Below, piece after piece: positions 28,167 through 36,371 of a stretch of DNA of 64,000 nucleotides. The stretch lies in the NCBI RefSeq assembly GCF_000350485.1, contig NZ_AORV01000043.1:36418-100417 (forward strand), given 5' to 3'. How positions within the stretch are numbered: the stretch's first letter is position 1; each line of letters opens with the position of its first letter. This DNA comes from Ruminiclostridium cellobioparum subsp. termitidis CT1112 (GTDB lineage Bacteria > Bacillota > Clostridia > Acetivibrionales > DSM-1351). The notes under the pieces are model-generated. The model saw nothing but the letters and a program-made list of their open reading frames with translations. It had not been told where the DNA came from and ran no database searches. Made by a program: the position numbers and the translations under genes.

Positions 28167-28955
28167 ATATACTCACCCTCCTTTACCCACTGGTTTGCGG
28201 CAAATTCCGCATTTATTTTGACAAACAGCTTTGCCGTGTCACTTCTGGGATTTTGAAATATGTCCCGGACAGCTCCCTGTTCGACTATAACTCCGCTTTC
28301 CAGTACAGCCATATTGTTGCAGGAATATTTTATAACCTCCAGTTCATGGGTTATCAAAATTATGGTGAGACCCAGCTTTCTGTTTATATCCTTCAGGAGA
28401 TCAAGCACCGAAAGAGTTGTCTGGGGGTCAAGGGCCGAGGTTGCTTCATCGCTCAGCAGTACATCCGGATTGTTGGCAAGAGCCCTGGCAATTCCCACTC
28501 TCTGCTTCTGTCCCCCGCTCAGCTGTCCTATTTGACAGTTTATTTTGTCACTTAGTTCCACAAGCTCCAGAATTTCCTCCACCCTGTTTCTGATATGCCT
28601 TTTATCACAGCCGGCAATTTCAAGCGGGTAGGCTACATTTCCGAAAACAGTCCGGGAATCAAAGAGATTGAAGTGCTGAAAGATCATTCCGATTTTTTGG
28701 CGGTGATGATTCAGCTCTTTTTTTGTACAGTGCCGTAATTTCATGCTCTCCAATCCTTATCCTGCCGCAATCGGGTTTTTCAAGCCGGTTCAGACATCTT
28801 ATAAGCGTTGACTTTCCGGCTCCGCTGAAACCCACAATTCCAAAAATATCGCCTTGCTCAAGCTCAAGATTGATACCTTTTAATACTTCTACATTTCCAT
28901 CCGCGTTTTTAAACGTCTTATACAAATCTTCTATTGATATGAAACTGATCCCCAT
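28163..28955 (-). CDS. metN: MetN-type ABC transporter ATPase (frameshift, no NIL domain)
   Basis: Two overlapping frames make one ATPase: the first from ATG 28955 has Walker [14 protein letters not shown]; the second has the Q-loop [14 protein letters not shown], signature [17 protein letters not shown] and Walker [15 protein letters not shown]. They join at an A7 run in the coding strand (T7 at 28711-28717); one base less restores [15 protein letters not shown]. Length is one over a multiple of three. Repaired, the protein has about 263 residues and lacks the C-terminal methionine-sensing NIL domain of the 340-residue MetN. Starts eight bases after the nifK-like gene. Confidence 0.85.
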
Positions 28956-28963
28956 GCTAACCT

Positions 28964-30280
28964 CTATCTGTACGTATTCAGCACTCTGTCATATATGTCT
29001 TCAATTGTTCTCAAGCCGCCATTATACCCTGCATACCCGCAGTTAAGCACCAGCCTGTAGGTTACGGGAGCACTGATTATAAGCAGGTCGGCCTTGATAT
29101 CGCTGGCGAGATCTCTTTCCCAGCCGCTTCCCAGTATTATGGCCCTGTTTTTCTGGGGCTCTTCCCTGATTTCCTGCTGTATGACCCCGCCGTCTATGGA
29201 AAACGCCACTTCGGCGGATCTTAAATCCGAAATCCCCGCAAACAGCTTTTTTATTTCCTCCCTGAATTCCTCAGGTGTATCGTCTATCACATATTGTTTT
29301 GCCGGAATAATACCAAGTTCATTTAAAAGAAATTTTGAGAAACCTATGGAATAGGCAGCATCCAATATGGTATAAAACCTTCTGGGTATGCCATATCTGA
29401 ATTCAAGCATGAAGTCGGCGGTTCTCTCAATAAAGGAATAATATTTCTCCTCTTCCTTTTGAATAAAGGCTTCAACTTTTTTGCTGTCCAGCTTCCCAAA
29501 GCCGGCGACCTGTTTTAAAAATCTGGTTGTCTCTATTCCGCCTATGGGAAGATATGGGAAATGTACATACGGCGTTCGGTATTTTTCCTGGAGATGCTTT
29601 ACTATTCCAAGCCCGGTCCAGGTGTTGATTAAAATATTGAACTCGGCATCGGGAATGGTTTTCCATTCCTCCACGCCCCCCGATCCATTTCCGAAAAGTA
29701 TGTTTACCTTCAAGCCTATTCCCTCAAGAATACGCTTGATTTCTTCCAGATTTCCATTCCAGTAGGGATCCTGGTAAGGAACGGTGGCAAATACATTTAC
29801 AAGACCTTTTTGAATATTTCCGCCCTTGTTGTGAACATCTACATATTGGTCTATGATGGCATTTACAACTGCCTCATGGCTGACATAGTTATTGCTTTTG
29901 AAGCCGCCGGTCTCAGCATAGACAATGGGTCTGCCCTGTGCCTGGTACTCACCTGTGACCCTGCCCACATCATCCCCTACTATATCTGAGGTACAGCCTG
30001 TGAGTATAACATACAGATCGGCATCTATGACCTTGAAAGCACCGTCAACGACATTCCTGAGCCTTCCTTCACCACCGTACACCACCTCGGCTTCGCCGGC
30101 GTTTGTGCAGGGAATGGTATTTCCTCCCGCATAGCCCTCTCCCTGGCCGATAAGGCTGCTTACCTTGGAACTGCAGCCGGGGCCTGCATGCAATATGGGT
30201 ACCCCTCTTTTTATGGCAACAACGGTTTGTTGTGCTCCTATGGCACAGGAATATCTGGGCTGCTCAATAAACTTCAACAT
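28964..30280 (-). CDS. Nitrogenase-like component 1, beta (NifK-like) subunit
   Basis: 438 residues from ATG 30280 (GGAGG 8 bases upstream). The nitrogenase component 1 fold shows all three P-cluster-type cysteines: C12 (RYSCAIGAQQT), C36 (AGPGCSSKV) and C96 (LTGCTSDIVGDD). It lacks the N-terminal extension of true NifK (about 520 residues). The start overlaps the nifD-like stop by 17 bases, so the two are coupled. Followed by metN, metI and metQ. Expected to form a heterotetramer with the NifD-like protein and receive electrons from the NifH-like one. Not BchB/CfbD, which lack the full set of bridging cysteines. Confidence 0.9.
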   Translation of the reverse strand: MLKFIEQPRYSCAIGAQQTVVAIKRGVPILHAGPGCSSKVSSLIGQGEGYAGGNTIPCTNAGEAEVVYGGEGRLRNVVDGAFKVIDADLYVILTGCTSDIVGDDVGRVTGEYQAQGRPIVYAETGGFKSNNYVSHEAVVNAIIDQYVDVHNKGGNIQKGLVNVFATVPYQDPYWNGNLEEIKRILEGIGLKVNILFGNGSGGVEEWKTIPDAEFNILINTWTGLGIVKHLQEKYRTPYVHFPYLPIGGIETTRFLKQVAGFGKLDSKKVEAFIQKEEEKYYSFIERTADFMLEFRYGIPRRFYTILDAAYSIGFSKFLLNELGIIPAKQYVIDDTPEEFREEIKKLFAGISDLRSAEVAFSIDGGVIQQEIREEPQKNRAIILGSGWERDLASDIKADLLIISAPVTYRLVLNCGYAGYNGGLRTIEDIYDRVLNTYR

Positions 30281-31751
30281 CAACATTACCTCCCAGGAAA
30301 GAGAATGGATCCTGCTCCAGCCACCACTTCGTATACGGCATGGAGCTGTGCTTTGCAAGATTTGTCACAAATTCTTTATTATCAAGTGTTTCAAGTATTC
30401 TTTCGGCATAGTTCAGAACTCCCTGGTATCCGAAGCCAAACTGTTCATCACCTATCAAAAGCGTCGGTACTCCCAGCTTTGCTCCCCAGAGCGTCATTCC
30501 CCCATGTCTTGCTATCATTATGTCGGGACGTACTCTGTTCAGTATGTTAACAAGTTCGTAAGCCTGCTTGTTACAAACATTGTAGTTATGAACGTCTCCA
30601 TAGGTATTGACATCATGGGCCAGAGCATCGGAGGTGGGATCATCATTGTCATATATGGGATCATGATGGAATATGGCAGCCCCCTGAACCTGAAACCCAA
30701 GTTCCCTCAAAAGTGCTATCAGAGCATGGCCGTGAGCCGCGCCTGCTGTCAGATATGCGGTTTTTCCCTGAAGTTTTTTGCGGTATTCCTCCAGAAGCGG
30801 CAAAACCCTTGCATGCTCCTTTTTGATATATTCCTCGATTTCAGCTTCCCTGTTGAGAACCCTGCCCAGCTCTCCAAGCCATGCATCTGTACCGGGTATG
30901 CCATAGGCAGGGGGAGCTTTGATTTCGGGTACACCGTACACCTTTTCAAGGGCTGCGCCTATATAGGTTCCCAGTGTGGGACATATCTGTATGGTAGCTG
31001 CCGCTTCGGAAATATATTCAAGGTCTGCTACGGTGGAGAAGGGAACAACATAATTGGCTTCATAGCCAAGAGGTTTCAATATGTCGTCAAATATCCTGCT
31101 TCCCCAAAAGTTTATTATATTTACCTTATTGGTCTTCTTTCTGGGCGGTTTGACAATTTTTCTGACTATTGAGTGGTAGGCCGAATCAAAGCCGGTAGTC
31201 CAGATTTTTGATTTGAAGCCCTCGCAGTAGCAGCCTACCACAGGTATTCCCAGCTCTTCGGTCATATCGTTTGCCACAAATTCCACATCATCACCGATGA
31301 TGGCCGAAGCACATGAAGTGGTGATGAATATGGCATTGGGCCTTACTCTCTCATAAACCTCCCTGACAGTCTCCCTCAGTTTGGCTGTGGCACCGAATAT
31401 GGTATCCTTCTCCTCTATGTTTGTGTTAAAATATCTTCCCATTGCGGTTGGCAGGTCTCTTTCCATCTGCCCTACCCTGTAAACAAAGTTAAAACTGAAG
31501 AAATCTCCCGAACAGCCAACCGGAGCATGATTGATAATGGCCGCATCCTTGATCATGGAAAGCTGGCAAAAAGCATTTCCCGAGCTGCAGCCCATACATT
31601 GGCTGAAGCTCCTGGTACTGTCCTGAAGTTTTCCTGTTCTTGCACATTTAACAAGCTCACCGGCCGAACCTTCATAACCGGTTATCGAACCCAGCCGAAC
31701 TTCACGAATCTGCACCTCGGGACTTTTTATATTAATTGAACTCACCCACAA
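30264..31751 (-). CDS. Nitrogenase-like component 1, alpha (NifD-like) subunit
   Basis: 495 residues. P-cluster-side cysteines lie in CMGCSSGNAFC (C52/C55/C62), APVGC (C80) and TTSCASAIIGDD (C147). The cofactor cysteine of NifD (C275) has a counterpart C257 in IQICPTLGTY, ahead of EKVYGVP. The cofactor histidine (NifD H442, in MHSWDYSGP) is not conserved: the matching region reads IGDEQFGFGYQG. So the protein probably holds a P-cluster and some Fe-S cofactor, but not FeMo-co bound in the canonical way. The operon (yezD, nifB-like, nifX-like, nifH-like, this, nifK-like, metNIQ, mccBA) points to organosulfur reduction. Confidence 0.9.
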   Translation of the reverse strand: MWVSSINIKSPEVQIREVRLGSITGYEGSAGELVKCARTGKLQDSTRSFSQCMGCSSGNAFCQLSMIKDAAIINHAPVGCSGDFFSFNFVYRVGQMERDLPTAMGRYFNTNIEEKDTIFGATAKLRETVREVYERVRPNAIFITTSCASAIIGDDVEFVANDMTEELGIPVVGCYCEGFKSKIWTTGFDSAYHSIVRKIVKPPRKKTNKVNIINFWGSRIFDDILKPLGYEANYVVPFSTVADLEYISEAAATIQICPTLGTYIGAALEKVYGVPEIKAPPAYGIPGTDAWLGELGRVLNREAEIEEYIKKEHARVLPLLEEYRKKLQGKTAYLTAGAAHGHALIALLRELGFQVQGAAIFHHDPIYDNDDPTSDALAHDVNTYGDVHNYNVCNKQAYELVNILNRVRPDIMIARHGGMTLWGAKLGVPTLLIGDEQFGFGYQGVLNYAERILETLDNKEFVTNLAKHSSMPYTKWWLEQDPFSFLGGNVDVEVY

Positions 31752-31801
31752 GACCTCCTTAAATACTGGTACTTACACTGGTATATATATTGGGAAATAT
31801 A

Positions 31802-32680
31802 TTACAGATTACCTGCTGCTTCTGTCCTCACTTCACCGGTTTCCAGGGCCAGCAGATAATCTCCCCATTTTGCGGCCCAGGCCCTGAGGTCGGAGACCTC
31901 CAGAGGTGCCGGAACCTTTGACTGCTCATGTACGGCAATCTTAGCCGCAAGTGATTTATATACCTGCGCCTGCTTTGAGTCAGGAGCTGCTTCAATTGTT
32001 GTCTTTCCCTGAAGCTCACTTTGTGTGACGGTAACCGACCGGGGCACATATTCAACCACCTGGGTATTTGTCTGCTTTACAAAATCATCTATAATATCTT
32101 TGGCATAGGGAGCATTTATTGAATTTGCAATAACCCCCCCAAGCAGTGCCCCGCCTGAATTTGAATATTTGTGTATCCCTTTGAAAAGGTTATTTGCAGC
32201 ATATACTGCCATGAAATCGGCCGAGGAAACCGTAAATACATGTTCGGCAATACCTTCCCTGATAGGGACTGCAAAACCTCCACAGACAACATCACCGAGA
32301 ACGTCATATATAACATAATCCAGGTCCAGTTCCTCAAATATATTCTGCTGTTTGAACAGCTGCACCGCCGTAATTATTCCTCTTCCCGCGCATCCCACAC
32401 CAGGTGCGGGCCCGCCGGCCTCTACACAGTAAATTCCGTTGAAGCCTTCAAATATAACCTCATGTGCCTTAACTGAATTTTTCTCACGCAAGGTATCCAA
32501 TACGGTAGGTATATAATTTCCCCCTCTGAGAGTATTGGTGGAATCACTTTTAGGATCGCAGCCGAACTGCATTACCTTGTAGCCTGCTACAGAAAGCGCC
32601 GCGCTGATATTTGAAGTTGTTGTTGACTTTCCTATACCCCCTTTACCGTAAATCGCTATCTGCTTGATCTTTTTAGCCAT
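31802..32680 (-). CDS. Nitrogenase-reductase-like iron protein (NifH-like)
   Basis: 292 residues, close to NifH. P-loop YGKGGIGKSTT (11-21), CDPKSDST switch, and [4Fe-4S] cysteines C97 (GVGCAGRGI) and C133 (DVLGDVVCGGFAVPIRE). R100, the ADP-ribosylation site of many NifH proteins, is kept. It would pass electrons one at a time to the NifD/K-like protein at the cost of ATP, and may also serve the second pair at 34.8-37.7 kb, which has no NifH of its own. The start has GGAGG and an adjacent CGCTGC-TGT-GCAGCG hairpin. The upstream spacer is 198 bases. Confidence 0.93.
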   Translation of the reverse strand: MAKKIKQIAIYGKGGIGKSTTTSNISAALSVAGYKVMQFGCDPKSDSTNTLRGGNYIPTVLDTLREKNSVKAHEVIFEGFNGIYCVEAGGPAPGVGCAGRGIITAVQLFKQQNIFEELDLDYVIYDVLGDVVCGGFAVPIREGIAEHVFTVSSADFMAVYAANNLFKGIHKYSNSGGALLGGVIANSINAPYAKDIIDDFVKQTNTQVVEYVPRSVTVTQSELQGKTTIEAAPDSKQAQVYKSLAAKIAVHEQSKVPAPLEVSDLRAWAAKWGDYLLALETGEVRTEAAGNL

Positions 32681-32789
32681 TTAATTCCTCCGTTCCGCTG
32701 CTGTGCAGCGACATAAATAGTATTGAAAAGCCTCTTGAGGCTTTTTGCGGCTTGAAATGAAAGATGAATGCTCTGAATGTATTTTTCAA
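32673..32789 (-). other. Possible 38-codon leader ORF before the nifH-like gene
   Basis: AGGAGG stands five bases before a TTG at 32787-32789, opening a 38-residue frame with basic and aromatic residues that ends four bases inside the nifH-like start (TAA 32673-32675). The frame covers two hairpins, AAAAGCCTC-AA-GAGGCTTTT and the CGCTGC stem at 32696-32710. It could be a translated leader coupling to the iron protein, or a chance frame in a structured spacer. No homologue recognised. Confidence 0.3.
32696..32710 (-). repeat. GCTGC hairpin next to the nifH-like RBS
   Basis: A 6-bp stem with 3-base loop (CGCTGC, TGT or ACA, GCAGCG) placed directly before GGAACGGAGG. The same arrangement, GCTGC-NNN-GCAGC then GGAATGGAG, precedes the second nifD-like gene at 36315-36327, and both have TATTTNTG a few bases upstream of the stem. 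Confidence 0.6.
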
Positions 32790-32878
32790 GCTTGCCTCCT
32801 GTCCCCAATACACCTGTAAAATTAATTTGTGTGTCAATTATTAAAATTCATTGGGGTTATAATTTTTTAAAATATGAT

Positions 32879-33235
32879 TTATTTACTAACTGTATCCTTT
32901 GAGTGAATCAGTGAAGCAATAACTTTATTCAATGCCGTATAAATCAGATCGGGAATTACATATGCCCTTATTCCGGCATTGCCCAGTGCCTGTTCGGCAC
33001 CGTACCCTATCTGGGAAACCACCACTACACTGCAGTCCGACAAATCTCTTATTACCTGCTCCAGAGCCGGTTCACTGTGCTGGCTGGAGCTGCAAGGCGG
33101 TACGGTGTTTCTGATTTCCTTGAAATCCCACTCTCCACCATCGGAAATTTCAAAAATAATAAATTGTCTGCTGTGGCCGAAATGCTGATTTACAACTTTG
33201 CCATCACTGCTGGCGACCGCTATTCTGTAAGACAT
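32879..33235 (-). CDS. NifX-like metal-cluster binding protein, copy 2
   Basis: 118 residues from ATG 33235 (AGGAGG upstream). Family motifs IAVASSDGKVVNQHFGHSRQ at the start and DCSVVVVSQIGYGAEQAL in the middle; the conserved histidines of the NQHFGH block are the likely cluster-binding ones, and a CSSSQH stretch is present near residue 55. It lies between the NifB-like radical SAM gene and the NifH-like gene and most likely carries or stores the NifB product. Confidence 0.87.
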   Translation of the reverse strand: MSYRIAVASSDGKVVNQHFGHSRQFIIFEISDGGEWDFKEIRNTVPPCSSSQHSEPALEQVIRDLSDCSVVVVSQIGYGAEQALGNAGIRAYVIPDLIYTALNKVIASLIHSKDTVSK

Positions 33236-33317
33236 AATGACCTCCTGTCTGTAACTCAGACACATTTGCTTTAAATGTCAAAATCTATAAATATTAATAA
33301 AAAATATAATTTTTACC

Positions 33318-34223
33318 TTATCCGTGTGAAAAGGTCTGCAAGGGCTGATCATAAAGCAGCTCGGCCAGATCCTTTCCTTTTCCTGGAATCCCGCAGGCAT
33401 CGGCCCGGCACTGCTGGCAATGCCTGAAAACCTGAAGATATTTTTCGGCAGTTACCCTGGCACTGTTCAATTCGCTACAATCGGGAGCTCTGTGGCTGAT
33501 CAGCTCATTCTGGGGGATCAAAGGTATGATGTTCATAACCGAAGCACCTGCCTCCGAAGTTACTTTAGCTATCTCTTCAATATGCTGCAAATTGATTCCC
33601 GGGATCAGAACGGTATTGACCTTCACGGTAACTCCTGCACGGCTTATTTTCCTGATACCCTCCAGCTGTTTATTTATCAGGACTTGAGCTCCTTCCCGTC
33701 CTCGGAGGTATTCACCCTTGTAAAATATTCCTGAACATATATCCTTTAATATTTCAGCATCAACGGCATTTACAGTAACGGAAATTGTCTTTACGCCTGC
33801 CTCGGTGATTCTTTCGGCGTATTCGTACAGCATCAGTCCATTTGTGCTGAGACATTTTATTAATTGGGGATATTTTTTATCAATCAGTTCAAAGGTCTCG
33901 AGTGCGCCGGCGGTTGCAAGAGTATCCCCCGGTCCGGCTATTCCTACAACTGTTATATCGGGGCAGAGCCAGAGTGCCTTTTCAAGCGTATCCAAAGCTT
34001 CCCTGGGATTCAGAACCTTACTTGCAACCCCCGGTCTGTTCTCGGTTTTATTTATGCTTCTTTTACAGAATTTGCATTGAATATTACATGTAGGACTTAC
34101 GGGCAAGTGTATGCGTCCGTACTTGAAGTGAGCTTCACCGCTGAAACAGGGGTGCTTCTTAACCAAATGATCAAATTTTTCTTCTGTTGTTGCAACAGAA
34201 ACATTTAAAGAATTAATTCCCAC
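33318..34223 (-). CDS. NifB-like radical SAM protein without NifX domain
   Basis: 301 residues from GTG 34223 (AGAGGTGG upstream). N-terminal HPCFSGEAHFKYGRIHLPV then the radical SAM cysteines CNIQCKFC (C46, C50, C53) and ENRPGVAS, all as in NifB. The C-terminal CQQCRADACGIPG block is the NifB-type cysteine pair. NifB builds the carbide-containing [8Fe-9S-C] core of nitrogenase cofactors. This copy ends after the radical SAM core, like archaeal NifB; the NifX module is separate. It shows that the nearby component 1 proteins carry a NifB-type cluster, as opposed to DPOR- or CfbCD-type proteins which need no NifB. Confidence 0.9.
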   Translation of the reverse strand: MGINSLNVSVATTEEKFDHLVKKHPCFSGEAHFKYGRIHLPVSPTCNIQCKFCKRSINKTENRPGVASKVLNPREALDTLEKALWLCPDITVVGIAGPGDTLATAGALETFELIDKKYPQLIKCLSTNGLMLYEYAERITEAGVKTISVTVNAVDAEILKDICSGIFYKGEYLRGREGAQVLINKQLEGIRKISRAGVTVKVNTVLIPGINLQHIEEIAKVTSEAGASVMNIIPLIPQNELISHRAPDCSELNSARVTAEKYLQVFRHCQQCRADACGIPGKGKDLAELLYDQPLQTFSHG

Positions 34224-34325
34224 AAAATACCACCTCTTTAAAAACTGAATTATTTTCTTAAAAGACATAGATATACATATACATATGGCTGTTCCGGTTA
34301 AATTCCACTTTTGTTTGCCAGTCAA

Positions 34326-34368
34326 CAAAAAAAGACCAAGCAAAGCCTTTCTCGGCTTAACTTAGTCT
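34326..34368 (-). terminator. Terminator/attenuator between yezD and the NifB-like gene
   Basis: Minus strand stem of about 15 bp with one mismatch (arms 34333-34347 and 34354-34368, GAGAAA loop) followed by seven U. It would stop most transcripts after yezD and let a fraction continue into the NifB-like gene and the nitrogenase-like operon. A possible weak second promoter (TTGACT, 17 bases, TTTAAC) lies just downstream. Confidence 0.75.
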
Positions 34369-34418
34369 CTAATATCTTTAGTCAACTAACCTATTGAATA
34401 ATTTTCAAAAATATGTAG

Positions 34419-34583
34419 TTATTTAACTCTTACCTTCTCATTCTTTTCAATCTGAATGAGTCTACCGTCTTGAAATACAAGTGTTATGGAGCCATATTTC
34501 AGAGTCTTTGCCATTTCGTATAATTTCTCTAAATCATCTTTTGAGATTGGTACTTTTAACTGATTATCCTGAGCTATACCCAC
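34419..34583 (-). CDS. yezD: YezD-family small protein (DUF2292)
   Basis: 54 residues from GTG 34583, which has AAAGGTGG seven bases upstream; a longer form from ATG 34625 has its Shine-Dalgarno only one base away and exceeds the family length of about 55. The body LKYGSITLVFQDGRLIQIE then KNEKVRV is diagnostic for YezD/DUF2292. The function is unknown; in Firmicutes these genes recur beside sulfur-assimilation operons, so it marks the following operon as sulfur-regulated. Confidence 0.85.
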   Translation of the reverse strand: MGIAQDNQLKVPISKDDLEKLYEMAKTLKYGSITLVFQDGRLIQIEKNEKVRVK

Positions 34584-34660
34584 TTCAGCACCACCTTTAC
34601 GAAATTGTTGGAACTTATATTTCATGCTCCTTAAAAATCATATTATTTCGTATAAATACA

Positions 34661-34681
34661 AATTCCCATTAAAATGATTAA
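34661..34681 (-). promoter_or_regulatory. CymR-like operator in the yezD leader
   Basis: Minus strand 21-mer TTAATCATTTTA then ATGGGAATT. Compared with the published Bacillus subtilis CymR motif TAAWNCNANNNNATNGGAATT, 12 of the 14 defined positions agree. It lies about 30 bases past the -10 box, a repressing position. CymR is the Rrf2-type repressor of cysteine metabolism. Tentative until the regulator is found in this genome. Confidence 0.55.
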
Positions 34682-34707
34682 TCATATATGTTTTATATGT
34701 TATTAAG

Positions 34708-34736
34708 AGTATAGTATGAGACCGCCCAAATGTCAA
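34708..34736 (-). promoter_or_regulatory. Promoter of yezD and the nitrogenase-like operon
   Basis: Minus strand TTGACA (34731-34736), exactly 17 bases, TATACT (34708-34713). It lies just after the terminator of the second nifDK-like pair, so the two transcription units are separate. Confidence 0.8.
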
Positions 34737-34747
34737 TAGGTTTTCGT

Positions 34748-34781
34748 TAAAAAAATTACATATTTTGAAAATATGTAATTT
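34748..34781 (-). terminator. Terminator of the second nifDK-like unit
   Basis: Perfect palindrome, arms AATTACATATTTT and AAAATATGTAATT around a single central base pair, followed by a run of U on the minus strand, ten bases after the stop of the gene at 34791. Confidence 0.8.
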
Positions 34782-34790
34782 AAAATTTGT

Positions 34791-36299
34791 TTATAATGCC
34801 AGGCTGCTGTCGATATAAGAAAATGGATTTTTGCCGTACCATTCTGCTTTATATGGCAGTTTTATATTATTCTTCAAATTTTTACTGAATTGGGTGTTCT
34901 TCAGGACTTTTGCGACCCTTTTCGTCAATTCATACATACCTGAATAGCCCATATAGTTTAGTGATTGCACAAAAATCGGAAACACCGGAATGCCCTGCTT
35001 TGCTGCCCAGCCGTTAATACCTGCGTGACCTACATAAAGATCCGGTTTTAATTCCTCAAGGAGGTTGGCCTGTTCAAAAGGTTGACCTGTTGCCACATTA
35101 AACAGAATATTTTCCTTCCCGGGCAAACCGTCAATCAGAGGATCTGCAAATTCATCATAATGGTAGCCTCTTACACCAAGTACTTCGAAACCTATATCCT
35201 GGAACAATTCCGCAGTTGTTAAAATTCTGATTTCCCCGCCTGACAGCAAAACCCGTTTGCCCTTCAACTGATTTCTGAAAGGCTCCAAGGCCTTGTTCAG
35301 TGCCTTTGTCTCAGCCTCGATCAAACCTTTTGCCCTGTCTGTCTCACCAAAAAATCCAGCTATATCCAGCAGCCATTTGCCGGTATTGCGGATGCCTATG
35401 GGTATGGTATGAAGTATATATGGAATATTATATTTTTCCTTCAGATGCTTGACGAAATAATCGTCATGAGTAGCACAAATACTGATATTCAAGGCTGCTT
35501 CGGTTGCCAGTTCAAAATCATCGGGATGTGCAAAGCATGGAAGAAATCTCACATTCAGCTCCAAAGCCTTCAATAATCTCTCAAGTTCCAGCTCATCAGC
35601 CCTGCTCATGGAGGAAACATTAAGAACATTCACATTGCGGCTTCTCCTATACTTTTCCTTCATCACTTCGAGTTCATCTTCAATCAGATAACCGTTTTCC
35701 TCCGGTTTATCCACCAGGTTTCTAAGAATCCCATGGTAGGCTGAATCGTATGCACTGGCCATAATCTTTGTCTTGAAGCCCTCACAATGCACAGGTACCA
35801 GTTTTGCAGCGGTCTGCTGCTGCAGCCCGGCTACCACACCGTCGATATCGTCACCGATCAACGCAGGAACACAGCTGTTTACAATTATAATGGAACTGGG
35901 CCTGAACTCATTATCAGCAAATATAATTGCTTCCCTGAGCTTTTGCTCGCCTCCGTTGATAACATCCCCCTCATCAAGGTTTGTATTGATCCATATGTAA
36001 CCCTTTGCATTACTGTCTCTGAGTTTATGATACTGGGTGGTCAGAGCTCCGAAAGAAAGTCCTGCACCCCCGCAGCCTATGGGGCCGTGTATTATTACAA
36101 CAGAATCCCTTATTGTATTCAATATTGACATACTCAGATTCAGCTGACAGCCCTGGGTCTGGGCAAAAGTTCTTTTGGTTTTATTCAGACAGCCTTTCTT
36201 TCCCGTCCTCGATAATTCACAGCAGGAACCTCCGAAAGCATTACAGGCCTTTAATCTGTCCTCCCTGACAGGTGGTGTTTTTTCTTTGATATAATTCAT
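34791..36299 (-). CDS. Second nitrogenase component 1-like alpha subunit (NifD/NifE-like)
   Basis: 502 residues from ATG 36299 (GGAG six bases upstream). An unusual cysteine-rich head (C19, C26, C27, C37) precedes the core cysteines C51 (GCQLN), C76 (GPIGC) and C143 (NSCVPALIGDD). The cofactor cysteine is kept as C275 (ISICATHDD), but the NifD H442 region reads FVQSLNYMGYSG, without histidine. It shares CEGFK-KI and DSAYH with the protein at 30264, so the two alphas are relatives. It may be a NifE-like scaffold for the first pair or a second catalytic unit. No own NifH gene. Confidence 0.85.
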   Translation of the reverse strand: MNYIKEKTPPVREDRLKACNAFGGSCCELSRTGKKGCLNKTKRTFAQTQGCQLNLSMSILNTIRDSVVIIHGPIGCGGAGLSFGALTTQYHKLRDSNAKGYIWINTNLDEGDVINGGEQKLREAIIFADNEFRPSSIIIVNSCVPALIGDDIDGVVAGLQQQTAAKLVPVHCEGFKTKIMASAYDSAYHGILRNLVDKPEENGYLIEDELEVMKEKYRRSRNVNVLNVSSMSRADELELERLLKALELNVRFLPCFAHPDDFELATEAALNISICATHDDYFVKHLKEKYNIPYILHTIPIGIRNTGKWLLDIAGFFGETDRAKGLIEAETKALNKALEPFRNQLKGKRVLLSGGEIRILTTAELFQDIGFEVLGVRGYHYDEFADPLIDGLPGKENILFNVATGQPFEQANLLEELKPDLYVGHAGINGWAAKQGIPVFPIFVQSLNYMGYSGMYELTKRVAKVLKNTQFSKNLKNNIKLPYKAEWYGKNPFSYIDSSLAL

Positions 36300-36314
36300 C
36301 CTAAACTCCATTCC

Positions 36315-36327
36315 GCTGCCGAGCAGC
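36315..36327 (-). repeat. GCTGC hairpin next to the second nifD-like RBS
   Basis: GCTGC-TCG-GCAGC followed by GGAATGGAG, matching the element before the nifH-like gene at 32696-32710. It occupies most of the short gap between the second nifK-like and nifD-like genes. Confidence 0.55.
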
Positions 36328-36371
36328 CCACAAATACTAATAAAAAGACGCTTTTTTCAAGTCAGCCTTCA

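Noticed and set aside
34419..34625. 68-residue form of YezD from ATG 34625
   Set aside because: Its Shine-Dalgarno is one base from the ATG and the extra 14 residues exceed the family; GTG 34583 is better placed.
28964..36299. Protochlorophyllide/chlorophyllide reductase or CfbCD-type proteins
   Set aside because: Those lack the full six bridging P-cluster cysteines and need no NifB or NifX; here both are present.
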